Position numbers and translations under genes: made by a program. A DNA stretch of 8,541 nucleotides from JBPEXY01 sp052031065 (lineage in GTDB: Bacteria; Pseudomonadota; Gammaproteobacteria; Immundisolibacterales; Immundisolibacteraceae), in NCBI GenBank assembly GCA_052031065.1, contig JBPEXY010000248.1, positions 1 to 8,541 on the forward strand. Direction: 5' to 3'. The notes below the pieces were generated by a model. That model saw only the letters and a program-made list of their open reading frames with translations. It did not search any database and was not told the DNA's origin. Below, piece by piece: positions 1-6,406 of this stretch. The first letter of the stretch is position 1. The number at the start of each line of letters is the position of its first letter.

Positions 1-283
1 TTCCAGCCTGATCGGCAACTTCGTCATCAAGTGAATCTAGTTCCGCGGTAGGCGCAGTTTCGAACGCATCCATTGGGTCGATCTCTTCTTCATCGAGAAT
101 TTCAGCGGTGGTCAGGCCAGCCGCAACTTCGCGAAGAGCGATAACGGTTGCCTTGTCATTCTCGGCATCAACTTTTGCTTCCTTGCCAAAGGAGATCTGC
201 CGGGCTCTTTTACTTGCTATCAGAACCAGGTTGAAGCGGTTATCGACCTGCTCGAGGCAATCCTCAACGGTTATCCGTGCCAT
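1..283 (-). CDS. rpoZ: RNA polymerase omega subunit (3' end outside window)
   Basis: This is the small omega subunit of RNA polymerase, which binds the C-terminal part of beta-prime, aids core assembly and in proteobacteria contributes to a ppGpp binding site. The ATG is at 283-281 and 94 codons are visible without a stop. The protein begins MARITVEDCLEQVDNRFNLV and continues with the conserved stretch around ASKRARQI (residues 23-30), as in E. coli RpoZ. The tail after about residue 65 is very acidic (DEEEIDPMDAFE and on). E. coli omega has 91 residues, so this one is already longer and its acidic tail runs past the window edge. It lies 108 bp downstream of gmk on the same strand, the usual gmk-rpoZ order; spoT would be expected next but is not in view. 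The Shine-Dalgarno is weak (GAGAAAG about 6 nt before the start). Confidence 0.95.
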   Translation of the reverse strand, partial: MARITVEDCLEQVDNRFNLVLIASKRARQISFGKEAKVDAENDKATVIALREVAAGLTTAEILDEEEIDPMDAFETAPTAELDSLDDEVADQAG

Positions 284-311
284 AGGTGCTTTCTCAAATC
301 ATCAATAGGTT

Positions 312-324
312 GTGGGCTGCCCAC
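312..324 (-). repeat. 13-bp palindrome in the rpoZ leader
   Basis: GTGGGC and GCCCAC flank a single central base (318). The repeat lies just downstream of the predicted transcription start, at about +8 to +20, and 28 bp before the rpoZ start codon. It could be a repressor site or a short 5' stem-loop (5-bp stem, 3-nt loop). No T-run follows, so it is not a good terminator. Confidence 0.45.
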
Positions 325-338
325 GAAAATGACCAAAC

Positions 339-367
339 AGTATAGCGCAACGGAGAAAATCAGTCCT
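339..367 (-). promoter_or_regulatory. Putative sigma70 promoter of rpoZ
   Basis: In the 108-bp gmk-rpoZ gap the minus strand has TATACT (344-339), a five-of-six match to the -10 consensus. It is preceded at exactly 17 bp by AGGACT (367-362), which matches only the GAC core of the -35. Transcription would start near 332, giving a leader of about 50 nt before the rpoZ ATG. This is inferred from motif and spacing only; rpoZ could also be read through from gmk. Confidence 0.4.
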
Positions 368-391
368 CTTTCGTAGCGACCGGTGTCGCGG

Positions 392-1018
392 TCAGTGTGT
401 TCCGCCAAACAGTTCCGGCAACAGATATTCGATTCTGGCCTGCTGTTCGCTGCAGCGCAGAGTTGCCGCTGTTACTACCGCTTTCAGCTCCGCCAGGGCG
501 ACACCAAAGTTATCGTTTACGATCAGGTAGTCGAATTCCCTGAAGTGAGCCAGTTCGTCTACCGCTTCGCGCATGCGCTGATCGATGATCTCCTGATTAT
601 CCTGCTGGCGGCCGTTGAGTCGGTCCCTCAGATTATTAATGGAGGGTGGCATGATCATCACCGTACAGACAGAAGGGAACAGTTCTCGCGCCTGCGCAGC
701 TCCTTGCCAGTCGATTTCCAGTAGCACCGTTTTGCCGTGTTCCAGTGCCGACCGTACACTGTTGCTGGCAGTACCATACTGGTTGCCAAAAACATTGGCG
801 TGTTCCAGAAACTCCCCTGCCGCTACCATACGTGAAAAGTGCGATTCGTCGACAAAGTGATAATTCTCCCCGTCCGTTTCGCCGGGTCTTGGAGCACGGG
901 TTGTGTAGGAGACAGGGCAGATAATATCTGGAGACTCTTTTAACAGTTCCTGTACAAGACTGGTCTTGCCAACGCCTGATGGACCCGATACCACCAGCAA
1001 TGATGGGGCTGTTACCAT
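392..1018 (-). CDS. gmk: Guanylate kinase
   Basis: Guanylate kinase is a cytosolic enzyme that phosphorylates GMP to GDP with ATP. The N-terminal P-loop GPSGVGKT is at residues 12-19. The GMP-binding segment YTTRAPRPGE (about 38-47) is followed by DGENYHFV, and LLEIDWQGA comes in the second half, all hallmarks of the family. From the ATG at 1018-1016 the protein has 208 residues, against 207 in E. coli, and AGGGA lies 6 nt upstream, so this start is well supported. The frame stays open upstream to an ATG at 1129, but the extra 37 residues have no family counterpart and would run into ampD on the other strand. It is divergent from ampD and followed by rpoZ. yicC, often found upstream of gmk in relatives, is absent here. 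Confidence 0.96.
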   Translation of the reverse strand: MVTAPSLLVVSGPSGVGKTSLVQELLKESPDIICPVSYTTRAPRPGETDGENYHFVDESHFSRMVAAGEFLEHANVFGNQYGTASNSVRSALEHGKTVLLEIDWQGAAQARELFPSVCTVMIMPPSINNLRDRLNGRQQDNQEIIDQRMREAVDELAHFREFDYLIVNDNFGVALAELKAVVTAATLRCSEQQARIEYLLPELFGGTH

Positions 1019-1119
1019 GAATGATCCCTGTGATAGGTCAACACGAGTGGTTTGGTGGAGCGCCGTTTTTAAAGTACCTGACATAGCTGAAGTTGCCAGC
1101 CACCGAAGATTCTCCGCCA

Positions 1120-1641
1120 ATGATTCCACGTCTGCTTGAGAGCCCTAATTTTAATCAGCGACCGGCTGATGTCACCATAGATCTGGTGGTGATTCATGGT
1201 ATTAGCCTCCCTGCGGGTGAGTTTGGTGGTGCTGCCGTGGAGGAACTGTTCCTGAATCGCCTCGATTGTAGTCAACCGCCCTTTGAGTCGCTGGATGGGG
1301 TCAGAGTGTCGGCGCACCTTTTTATCAACCGTAAAGGCGAAGTGACGCAGTTTGTGCCTTACTCCTGTCGTGCCTGGCATGCCGGTAAATCGGAGTGGTT
1401 GCAGCGGCCTGACTGCAACGACTACTCAATTGGCATCGAGCTGGAGGGCAGTGATCAGGTGGCCTATACGCCGCGCCAGTATGATGCTCTGATCGAGGTA
1501 CTGCGGGGGCTGATGATACGTTATCCGCAGATAGAACCCGCGCGGATCGTCGGCCATGCAGATATAGCGCCGCAACGCAAAAGTGATCCGGGTCCAGCGT
1601 TTAACTGGCCAGCATTGCGGCGTCGTATCGGGAGACCATAG
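1120..1641 (+). CDS. ampD: 1,6-anhydro-N-acetylmuramyl-L-alanine amidase AmpD
   Basis: AmpD is a cytoplasmic zinc amidase (Amidase_2/PGRP fold) that cuts the peptide from 1,6-anhydroMurNAc-peptides during cell-wall recycling; its loss induces AmpC beta-lactamase in species that have AmpR. Visible hallmarks are SPNFNQRP near the N-terminus, the first zinc His in VVIHGISLP, then RVSAH, RAWHAG, the catalytic Glu in IGIELEG, and the final His and Asp ligands in GHADIAPQRKSDPGP. From the ATG at 1120 the product is 173 residues. A TTG at 1093 would give 182, nearer E. coli's 183, but its nine extra residues do not resemble other AmpD N-termini. Neither start has a clear Shine-Dalgarno. The next in-frame stop upstream is at 1084. 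No ampE follows. It is the only plus-strand gene here, divergent from gmk and convergent with panD. Confidence 0.93.
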   Translation: MIPRLLESPNFNQRPADVTIDLVVIHGISLPAGEFGGAAVEELFLNRLDCSQPPFESLDGVRVSAHLFINRKGEVTQFVPYSCRAWHAGKSEWLQRPDCNDYSIGIELEGSDQVAYTPRQYDALIEVLRGLMIRYPQIEPARIVGHADIAPQRKSDPGPAFNWPALRRRIGRP

Positions 1642-1661
1642 AACAGCTGGTTTCGCTGTTC
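1641..1661 (+). terminator. Hairpin at the end of ampD, possible weak terminator
   Basis: GAACAGC (1641-1647) and GCTGTTC (1655-1661) form a perfect 7-bp stem with a 7-nt loop, starting on the last base of the ampD stop codon. It lies in the 70-bp gap between convergent ampD and panD, where a bidirectional terminator would be expected. No T-run follows on either strand, so intrinsic termination is doubtful; it may only protect the 3' end. Confidence 0.35.
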
Positions 1662-1711
1662 AGGTCGGGATTTGCTGGATTATTTGAACGGAAAGGTGCT
1701 TTGCGGTGGGG

Positions 1712-2095
1712 CTAGATTGCGACCTGGACCGGGATTTCCTGGTTGGTGTGGGTGATGTTGTTGTCGCCATCCACATAGACCAGATTGGGTTTGAAGGTTG
1801 CCAGCTCTGCGGCATCCAGACCGGCGTAAGCAGCGATAATAATCAAATCTCCGACACTGGCCTTGTGAGCGGCAGCACCGTTGATGGAGATGGTGCGCGA
1901 CCCCCGCTCCGCACGAATGGCGTAGGTAGTAAATCGCTCACCACTGGTGATGTTATAAATCTGGATCTGTTCGTACTCGCGGATGCCGGAAGCTTCCAGC
2001 AGGTCGTCATCAATCGCGCATGAGCCTTCATAGTCCAGTTCCACCTGGGTTACGGTAGCGCGATGAATTTTTGTCTTTAGCATCGTAGTCAACAT
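1712..2095 (-). CDS. panD: Aspartate 1-decarboxylase proenzyme
   Basis: PanD decarboxylates L-aspartate to beta-alanine, which PanC then joins to pantoate. It is made as an inactive chain that cleaves itself between Gly24 and Ser25, leaving a pyruvoyl group on Ser25; the motif YEGSCAID is present at exactly that position. Active-site residues known from E. coli PanD are found at the same numbers: Lys9, Tyr22, Arg54, Thr57 and Tyr58. RGSRTISINGAAAH follows. The length is 127 residues (E. coli 126). The ATG at 2095 gives MLTTML, matching E. coli MIRTML, and has GAAAGG about 8 nt upstream, so it is preferred over the internal ATG four codons later. It is the last gene of the pan run, 43 bp after panC, and is convergent with ampD. 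Confidence 0.97.
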   Translation of the reverse strand: MLTTMLKTKIHRATVTQVELDYEGSCAIDDDLLEASGIREYEQIQIYNITSGERFTTYAIRAERGSRTISINGAAAHKASVGDLIIIAAYAGLDAAELATFKPNLVYVDGDNNITHTNQEIPVQVAI

Positions 2096-2138
2096 TGGAT
2101 TTACCTTTCTGCGTTGGCTAATTTATACAACAGTTTTT

Positions 2139-2981
2139 TTAGTGCCGCTTGATTTCAAGGTTGTCGATCAGCCGCACATCGCCCAGCGATGCGGCAACCA
2201 GCAGTACCAGTTCTTTACTGGTTGTCGTGGGCAGGGCCAGGTCGCGGGTTCTGATCGCGAAATAATCGGTCACAAAACCGCTACGGTTGAGCTGTTCCGC
2301 TGCCTGTTGTTCCAGGGTGCTGATAGTTGCGGCCCCGGATAGTTTTTCGGCGACTGACTGCAGGAGGCTGTAGAGTTGTGGTGCCGCTTGCCGTTGTTTG
2401 TCAGTCAACCGCGAATTTCGCGAACTCATGGCCAGTCCGTCAGCTTCGCGTACCGTGTCTGCGGCAATGATTGCAACCGGGATAAATAGCTCTTCCACCA
2501 TGGCGCGGATGACTGCCAGTTGCTGGTAATCTTTTTTGCCGAACAGGGCGATATCGGGCTGAAACAGATTAAGCAGCTTGCAGACCACGGTAGCCACGCC
2601 ACGGAAATGGCCAGGGCGGTGTGTGCTTTCCAGACCCTCAGCGGCCTCTGTTGCATCGACCTGAGCACGCAGACTGTGAAAGGGGTAGAGCTCCTTTTCG
2701 TTCGGCGTAAACACCAGGTCGACTCCGGTCGCGCTGAGTTTTTCCAGGTCTTCATCCAGGGTCCTGGGGTAGTGGTCAAAGTCGTCCTGGCGATTAAACT
2801 GGGTGGGATTGACGAAAACCGACACGGCGGTCAGCTCTGCTCTCTCCTGTGCCTGGGTTACCAGACTGAGGTGGCCAGCATGGATGTTGCCCATGGTTGG
2901 TACCAGCGCCAGCGACCTGCCCTGGTTTTTCCAGCTGCGGCACTGCTGCCGCAGCTCGGCACTGCTGGAGAGCTGCTGCAT
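2139..2981 (-). CDS. panC: Pantothenate synthetase
   Basis: PanC is a cytosolic ligase that condenses pantoate and beta-alanine, using ATP through a pantoyl-adenylate. It belongs to the HIGH/KMSKS nucleotidyl-transferase superfamily. The HIGH-like HAGH is at residues 34-37 after VPTMGN, the pantoate-binding region NPTQF is at about 58-62, FGKKDYQQL is at 147-155, and the KMSKS-equivalent MSSRNSRL is at 185-192. The length is 280 residues (E. coli 283). The start ATG shares one base with the panB stop in a TGATG arrangement (2983-2979), which implies translational coupling. A GAGAG lies about 9 nt upstream, inside the end of panB. Confidence 0.97.
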   Translation of the reverse strand: MQQLSSSAELRQQCRSWKNQGRSLALVPTMGNIHAGHLSLVTQAQERAELTAVSVFVNPTQFNRQDDFDHYPRTLDEDLEKLSATGVDLVFTPNEKELYPFHSLRAQVDATEAAEGLESTHRPGHFRGVATVVCKLLNLFQPDIALFGKKDYQQLAVIRAMVEELFIPVAIIAADTVREADGLAMSSRNSRLTDKQRQAAPQLYSLLQSVAEKLSGAATISTLEQQAAEQLNRSGFVTDYFAIRTRDLALPTTTSKELVLLVAASLGDVRLIDNLEIKRH

Positions 2982-3781
2982 CAGTGGTAACTCTCATCCG
3001 CTGATGGAAAGGAGCCATCGCGCACTGCAGCAACGTACCTGCTGATCGCCTCTTCAATGGAGTTGGCGCCCGGCAGGAAATTGCGTACAAAGCGGGGGGT
3101 ACGGCCGTCGTTCAGCCCCAGCATGTCCTGCAGTACCAGCACCTGGCCATCACAGTTTGCACCAGCGCCGATGCCAATGGTTGGAATTTCCAGCTCGCTC
3201 GACAGTGCGGTCGCCAGCTGTTCAGGAATACACTCAAGCACCACGGCACAGGCGCCAGCTTGCTGCAGAGCGATGGCATCGTTGCGAATCTGTGACGCTC
3301 GGGCCTGTTCGCGGCCCTGAACTTTGAATCCACCAAACTGATGAACCGACTGGGGGGTCAGGCCCAGATGGCCGCAGACCGGGATGCCGCGCTGGACCAG
3401 AAATTCAACGGTTGCGGCCATCTCTTCACCGCCTTCCAGTTTTACCGCTTCCGCGCAGCCGCTTTTCATTAGCTCGCCAGCACTTAGCAGCGCCTGTTCG
3501 CGGCTCTGTTGGTAGCTCAGAAAAGGCAGGTCGGCGATCACCAGTGCCCTGGAGGCGCCGCGGCTTACCGCGCGGCTGTGGTAAGCCATCTCTTCGATGG
3601 TTACCGGCAGGGTGGAGCTGTTGCCCTGAACGACCATGCCGAGACTGTCGCCAACCAGAATGGAATCGGCTCCGGCACGGTCGACAGCTTCAGCAAACAG
3701 ATAATCGTACGCGGTGAGCATCGCGATCCGTTTGCCTTGCTGTTTCATGGCAGTCAATTCTGGCGCGGTGACCTTGGACAT
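2981..3781 (-). CDS. panB: 3-methyl-2-oxobutanoate hydroxymethyltransferase
   Basis: PanB carries out the first committed step of pantothenate synthesis: it transfers a hydroxymethyl group from 5,10-methylene-tetrahydrofolate to alpha-ketoisovalerate, giving ketopantoate. Family marks in order are TAYDY, VGDSLGM (Mg2+ Asp), ADLPF (second Mg2+ Asp), KLEGG (Glu), GHLGLTPQSVHQFGGFKVQGR in two parts, VLECIP (catalytic Glu) and IGIGAG. The length is 266 residues (E. coli 264), so the ATG at 3781 is the right one by homology. Unusually, the 20 nt before it contain no purine-rich Shine-Dalgarno but a run of six C. ketopantoate reductase (panE or ilvC) is not in the window. The folate-dependent reaction makes the nearby folK metabolically apt. 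Confidence 0.97.
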   Translation of the reverse strand: MSKVTAPELTAMKQQGKRIAMLTAYDYLFAEAVDRAGADSILVGDSLGMVVQGNSSTLPVTIEEMAYHSRAVSRGASRALVIADLPFLSYQQSREQALLSAGELMKSGCAEAVKLEGGEEMAATVEFLVQRGIPVCGHLGLTPQSVHQFGGFKVQGREQARASQIRNDAIALQQAGACAVVLECIPEQLATALSSELEIPTIGIGAGANCDGQVLVLQDMLGLNDGRTPRFVRNFLPGANSIEEAISRYVAAVRDGSFPSADESYH

Positions 3782-3820
3782 AAACTAAACGCCGGGGGGT
3801 TATTTCATCGGAACCTGATC

Positions 3821-3832
3821 GGGGATTTCCCC
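3821..3832 (-). repeat. Palindrome in the panB leader
   Basis: A perfect 12-bp palindromic element (GGGGA, TT, TCCCC on the plus strand) lies 40 bp upstream of the panB start. It is flanked by two direct copies of CTGAT. In the transcript it can form a 5-bp hairpin, although its two-base centre requires some opening. The function is unknown. Confidence 0.4.
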
Positions 3833-3889
3833 CTGATTATTGTTGTTATTCAGTGATGTAGGTGCAAAAGGTCGCACATTGTAAGGAAG

Positions 3890-3926
3890 AATCTATGCTG
3901 ATGGTAGGTTAATTTGTGCATAGATT
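3890..3926 (-). repeat. 9-bp inverted repeat between folK and panB
   Basis: AATCTATGC (3890-3898) and GCATAGATT (3918-3926) are perfect reverse complements with a 19-bp spacer. They lie 42 bp beyond the folK stop and 109 bp before panB. Both arms are in the 186-bp gap, the only sizeable gap inside the pcnB-panD run. A T-run is lacking, so it looks more like a protein-binding site or a processing stem-loop than a terminator. A TACAAT (-10-like) sits just downstream on the minus strand near 3877-3882, with a poor -35, so a panB promoter here is possible but unproven. Confidence 0.4.
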
Positions 3927-3967
3927 TGCTGCCTAATAATGGCACAACAGGGGGTCGGCAGAATCTG

Positions 3968-4480
3968 TTAAGTCTGGTTAGGTTGTTGCAGGCGGTGGGC
4001 GCCAAACGAGTTTTGCCGATCGCAGATATCGGCAAGGCGACCCCGGCCAGGGACAATCAGTTCCGGCTCCAGCTCCAGCAACGGCAGAAAGACAAAATCC
4101 CGCTGGTGAAGTCCTGGGTGGGGCACTACTAACCCCGGTTGGTTAAGTTGCTGATTACCGAACAGTAACAGGTCCATATCCAGCGTTCGTGGCTGGTTCC
4201 TGGCCCCTGTCGGATCCCGTTGCCGACCATGCTGAACTTCGAGGTCAAGTAGAGCGTCGAGCAGTTCCCGAGGTGAGCAGCGTGCTCCAAGGCGGGCCAC
4301 GGCATTGACGTAATCGGGCTGGTCAGCAGATCCCATCGGCCTGCTGAGGTACAAAGATGAGCTTTGTATATATTCCACCTGGGGCAGGTGATGGAGTTCA
4401 GTAAGGGCGGTATTGATCTGTTGCTGGGGGTGGTCGAGGTTGCTGCCAAGACCGACATAGCAGATGGAAACAGAGGTCAT
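3968..4480 (-). CDS. folK: 2-amino-4-hydroxy-6-hydroxymethyldihydropteridine pyrophosphokinase
   Basis: FolK (HPPK) moves pyrophosphate from ATP to 6-hydroxymethyl-7,8-dihydropterin, the step before dihydropteroate synthase in folate synthesis. The N-terminal GLGSNL is at 10-15, the pterin-side region SSLYLSRPMGSADQPDYVNAV is at about 40-61, and the signature PRTLDMDLLLFG at 97-108 holds both Mg2+ aspartates (101 and 103); PHP follows at 120-122. The length is 170 residues (E. coli 159), with a slightly longer C-terminal tail. In the lid loop, where E. coli has RWGPRTLD, this protein has RNQPRTLD. The start ATG is 19 bp after the pcnB stop with AGGG about 10 nt upstream, so the two genes are very likely cotranscribed. 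Confidence 0.95.
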   Translation of the reverse strand: MTSVSICYVGLGSNLDHPQQQINTALTELHHLPQVEYIQSSSLYLSRPMGSADQPDYVNAVARLGARCSPRELLDALLDLEVQHGRQRDPTGARNQPRTLDMDLLLFGNQQLNQPGLVVPHPGLHQRDFVFLPLLELEPELIVPGRGRLADICDRQNSFGAHRLQQPNQT

Positions 4481-4499
4481 AGTTGCCGCGCCCTGTTTG

Positions 4500-5783
4500 T
4501 CAGGCGTGTGCTTGGTTTTTTCGCCGGCGGCGCTGCGGTTTGGCGCGCGGCCGGGTCATGGTATCCCTGGCAGCGGCGTCGGCGTGTTGAAAGTCGGTCC
4601 ACCACTGCGCAAGTTCCGGTAATGTCCCGCTCTGATTGTTTACCTGGTCAGCTGCTGCCCGAGTTCTAAGCAGGAGGAAATCGTAGGCTGCACGGAAACG
4701 GGGATGGTGAAGCAATTTAACCGGTTTTTTGCCAACCCTGCGCTCGAAGCGATCCTGCAGGTTCCATATCTCCATCATTGGCTGTGATACTCGCTTGGGG
4801 ATGGGTAACAGGTGTTGCTGGTCGGTCAGCGCTCGATGGCTGGCGTAGCTGTGTAACGCGTGGGGGTCGTTAAAATTGTTCTGTTCGTCGCGAATGATCG
4901 ACTGCCTTAACGGCCAGAGTAGAGCCGCAAAACTGAAAAACGGTGCTACTGATTTGCCGTCCTGAAACCGCTGATCGCTATCGACCATTGCTAACTCCGC
5001 GACCTGCTGTTCCTCACTATCCAGTGGATCGGGGCGCAATAGCAGATGTTGCAATAAATCGTACTCGCGCAACATGGCCAGACTTTGAGTGGAGTGGCCG
5101 CTCTGGAACAGTTTCACCATTTCGTCGAACAGCCGCGAGCGGGGGATGCCGTCGAGCAGGGGGCCGAGCTCAGCGATAGGCTCAGCAGTCTTGGCTTCGA
5201 TCGAAAAGCCAAGTTTTGCCGCTAACCGCACTGCCCGCAACAAGCGCACCGGGTCCTCACGATAACGGGGGACCGGGTCGCCAATCATGCGGATCTGCCG
5301 GTTGTGAATATCGTCGACGCCGCCAAAGTAGTCGATGATGGAAAAGTCGGCAATATCGTAATAAAGAGCATTAACCGAGAAATCGCGGCGGCTGGCATCT
5401 TCGTCGCGGTTGCCAAAAACGTTGTCGCGCAGAATCTGCTGGTTATGGGTAACTGCCTGGTCCGCCGATTTAGCTTTGTCGTGGTCGGCACGATAGGTAG
5501 CCACTTCAATAATTTCACGACCGAAACGGACGTGGGCAAGCCGAAACCGTTTGCCAATCAGTCGGCAGTTGCGAAACAGATCTCGGACCTGTTCCGGCCG
5601 GGCATCGGTGGCGATATCAAAATCCTTGGGCTCGAAACCGGCAAGCAGGTCGCGCACGCCACCACCGACCAGGCACGCTTCAAAACCGGCCTTTTTTAAC
5701 CCGTAAAGAACCGTGAGCGCGTTTTTACTGATGTTTGACCGGGAGACAGGGTGTTTATCCCGGGAAATTCTGACAGGCTGCAA
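4500..5783 (-). CDS. pcnB: Poly(A) polymerase I
   Basis: PcnB adds 3' poly(A) tails that promote RNA decay, and it controls ColE1-type plasmid copy number in E. coli. The N-terminal class II nucleotidyltransferase domain shows LVGGGVRD (38-45), the metal-binding pair in KDFDIATD (Asp54, Asp56) and RRDFSVNALYYD (132-143), followed by REDPVRLLRAVRLAAK in the neck. FRNCRLIGKRFRLAHVRFG (about 70-88) favours poly(A) polymerase over tRNA CCA-adding enzyme. The C-terminus is strongly basic with QRRRRK, as in E. coli. The length is 427 residues (E. coli 465). A TAA lies directly before the TTG at 5783, and no ATG or GTG occurs before the conserved domain, so a non-ATG start is forced. It heads the pcnB-folK-panBCD run. 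Confidence 0.95.
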   Translation of the reverse strand: MQPVRISRDKHPVSRSNISKNALTVLYGLKKAGFEACLVGGGVRDLLAGFEPKDFDIATDARPEQVRDLFRNCRLIGKRFRLAHVRFGREIIEVATYRADHDKAKSADQAVTHNQQILRDNVFGNRDEDASRRDFSVNALYYDIADFSIIDYFGGVDDIHNRQIRMIGDPVPRYREDPVRLLRAVRLAAKLGFSIEAKTAEPIAELGPLLDGIPRSRLFDEMVKLFQSGHSTQSLAMLREYDLLQHLLLRPDPLDSEEQQVAELAMVDSDQRFQDGKSVAPFFSFAALLWPLRQSIIRDEQNNFNDPHALHSYASHRALTDQQHLLPIPKRVSQPMMEIWNLQDRFERRVGKKPVKLLHHPRFRAAYDFLLLRTRAAADQVNNQSGTLPELAQWWTDFQHADAAARDTMTRPRAKPQRRRRKNQAHA

Positions 5784-5843
5784 TTACAGAAATGACTCTT
5801 AAATCTTGACGGCGAGTAGGCGGGGTTTTCCTGGATAGAAAGC

Positions 5844-5865
5844 AAAAAGCCCCGAAAGAGAGGCT
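5844..5865 (-). terminator. Rho-independent terminator after pilE
   Basis: On the minus strand AGCCTC (5865-5860) pairs with GGGGCT (5853-5848), including one G-T wobble, around a 6-nt loop, and is followed at once by a run of T (5848-5844). It lies 45 bp after the pilE stop and 60 bp before the pcnB start, so it should end the pilus operon and isolate pcnB from it. Confidence 0.8.
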
Positions 5866-5910
5866 ATGCTATCACTTACCGATCATAGATGTGGTGATGG
5901 TGCCTTCCGT

Positions 5911-6348
5911 CTACCAGCATTCGTCGCCACCGGTGCTACTTTTGCCGCCGGTGGAGTCATAGGATAGCGTTGCGCAGCCAGTGTCGATGGCCTGGGCACC
6001 GACCGCGGTTGCGGTTGCGGTGAAGCTGGTGGCAATGTTGCCGGTGGGGCCGGCAGCTACCTGGATCGTGTAGAAAGCTTCTGGAGATTCAATGGTATCT
6101 GCCGCAGTTTCCGTGTAGCCCATTGCTGCGAGGTCGACGGTGTAGGTGTTGTTATCGGAATAGAATTTTTCCAGGTTATTAGACAGGGTCATCAATCCAT
6201 TGTGGGCGTCACTGCGGCGGGCTTCCCGCGTATAGTTCTGGTAATTGGGAATGGCCACAGCAGCGATGATGCCAACGATTGCCATCACGATTAGCAACTC
6301 TATCAGGCTAAACCCCCGAGCGTTATGCCGCTGATGAACTCTTTTCAT
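5911..6348 (-). CDS. pilE: Type IV minor pilin, PilE-like
   Basis: This is a type IV pilin-like protein, inserted in the inner membrane and probably built into the pilus tip or shaft as a minor pilin. The 12-residue basic leader ends in RG, followed by FSLIELLIVMAIVGIIAAVAIPNYQNY: the PilD prepilin peptidase site lies between Gly12 and Phe13 and the key Glu is at mature position 5. The mature protein has 133 residues. Near the C-terminus Cys125 and Cys144 enclose a Gly/Ser-rich loop, typical of the pilin disulphide loop, and the chain ends in CW. GGAG six bases before the ATG supports the start. It lies 146 bp downstream of pilY1, as pilE does in Pseudomonas minor-pilin operons, which favours PilE over PilA. 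A terminator follows. Confidence 0.85.
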   Translation of the reverse strand: MKRVHQRHNARGFSLIELLIVMAIVGIIAAVAIPNYQNYTREARRSDAHNGLMTLSNNLEKFYSDNNTYTVDLAAMGYTETAADTIESPEAFYTIQVAAGPTGNIATSFTATATAVGAQAIDTGCATLSYDSTGGKSSTGGDECW

Positions 6349-6406
6349 CCTTGTCTCCGTGATTGATCATCCGACTCGCCGTTCGTCTACGCTATACCGA
6401 CAAACA

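Noticed and set aside
377..394. GACCG/CGGTC inverted repeat at the gmk stop as a terminator
   Set aside because: The stem is only 5 bp, overlaps the stop codon and is not followed by a T-run.
1019..1129. In-frame N-terminal extension of gmk to an ATG at 1129 (245 residues)
   Set aside because: The extra 37 residues have no guanylate kinase counterpart, would overlap ampD, and the inner ATG at 1018 has a good Shine-Dalgarno and gives the family length.
2096..2138. Possible separate panD promoter (TATAAA on the minus strand in the panC-panD gap)
   Set aside because: No acceptable -35 lies 16-18 bp upstream; the AT-rich 43-bp gap explains the match by chance.
3850..4056. 68-codon minus-strand frame spanning the folK end and the folK-panB gap
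   Set aside because: Most of it overlaps the folK C-terminus in another frame, and the rest is His-rich with no family resemblance.
5304..5699. 131-codon open frame on the plus strand opposite pcnB
   Set aside because: It lies wholly inside the clear pcnB gene, resembles no family I know, and looks like an antisense shadow.
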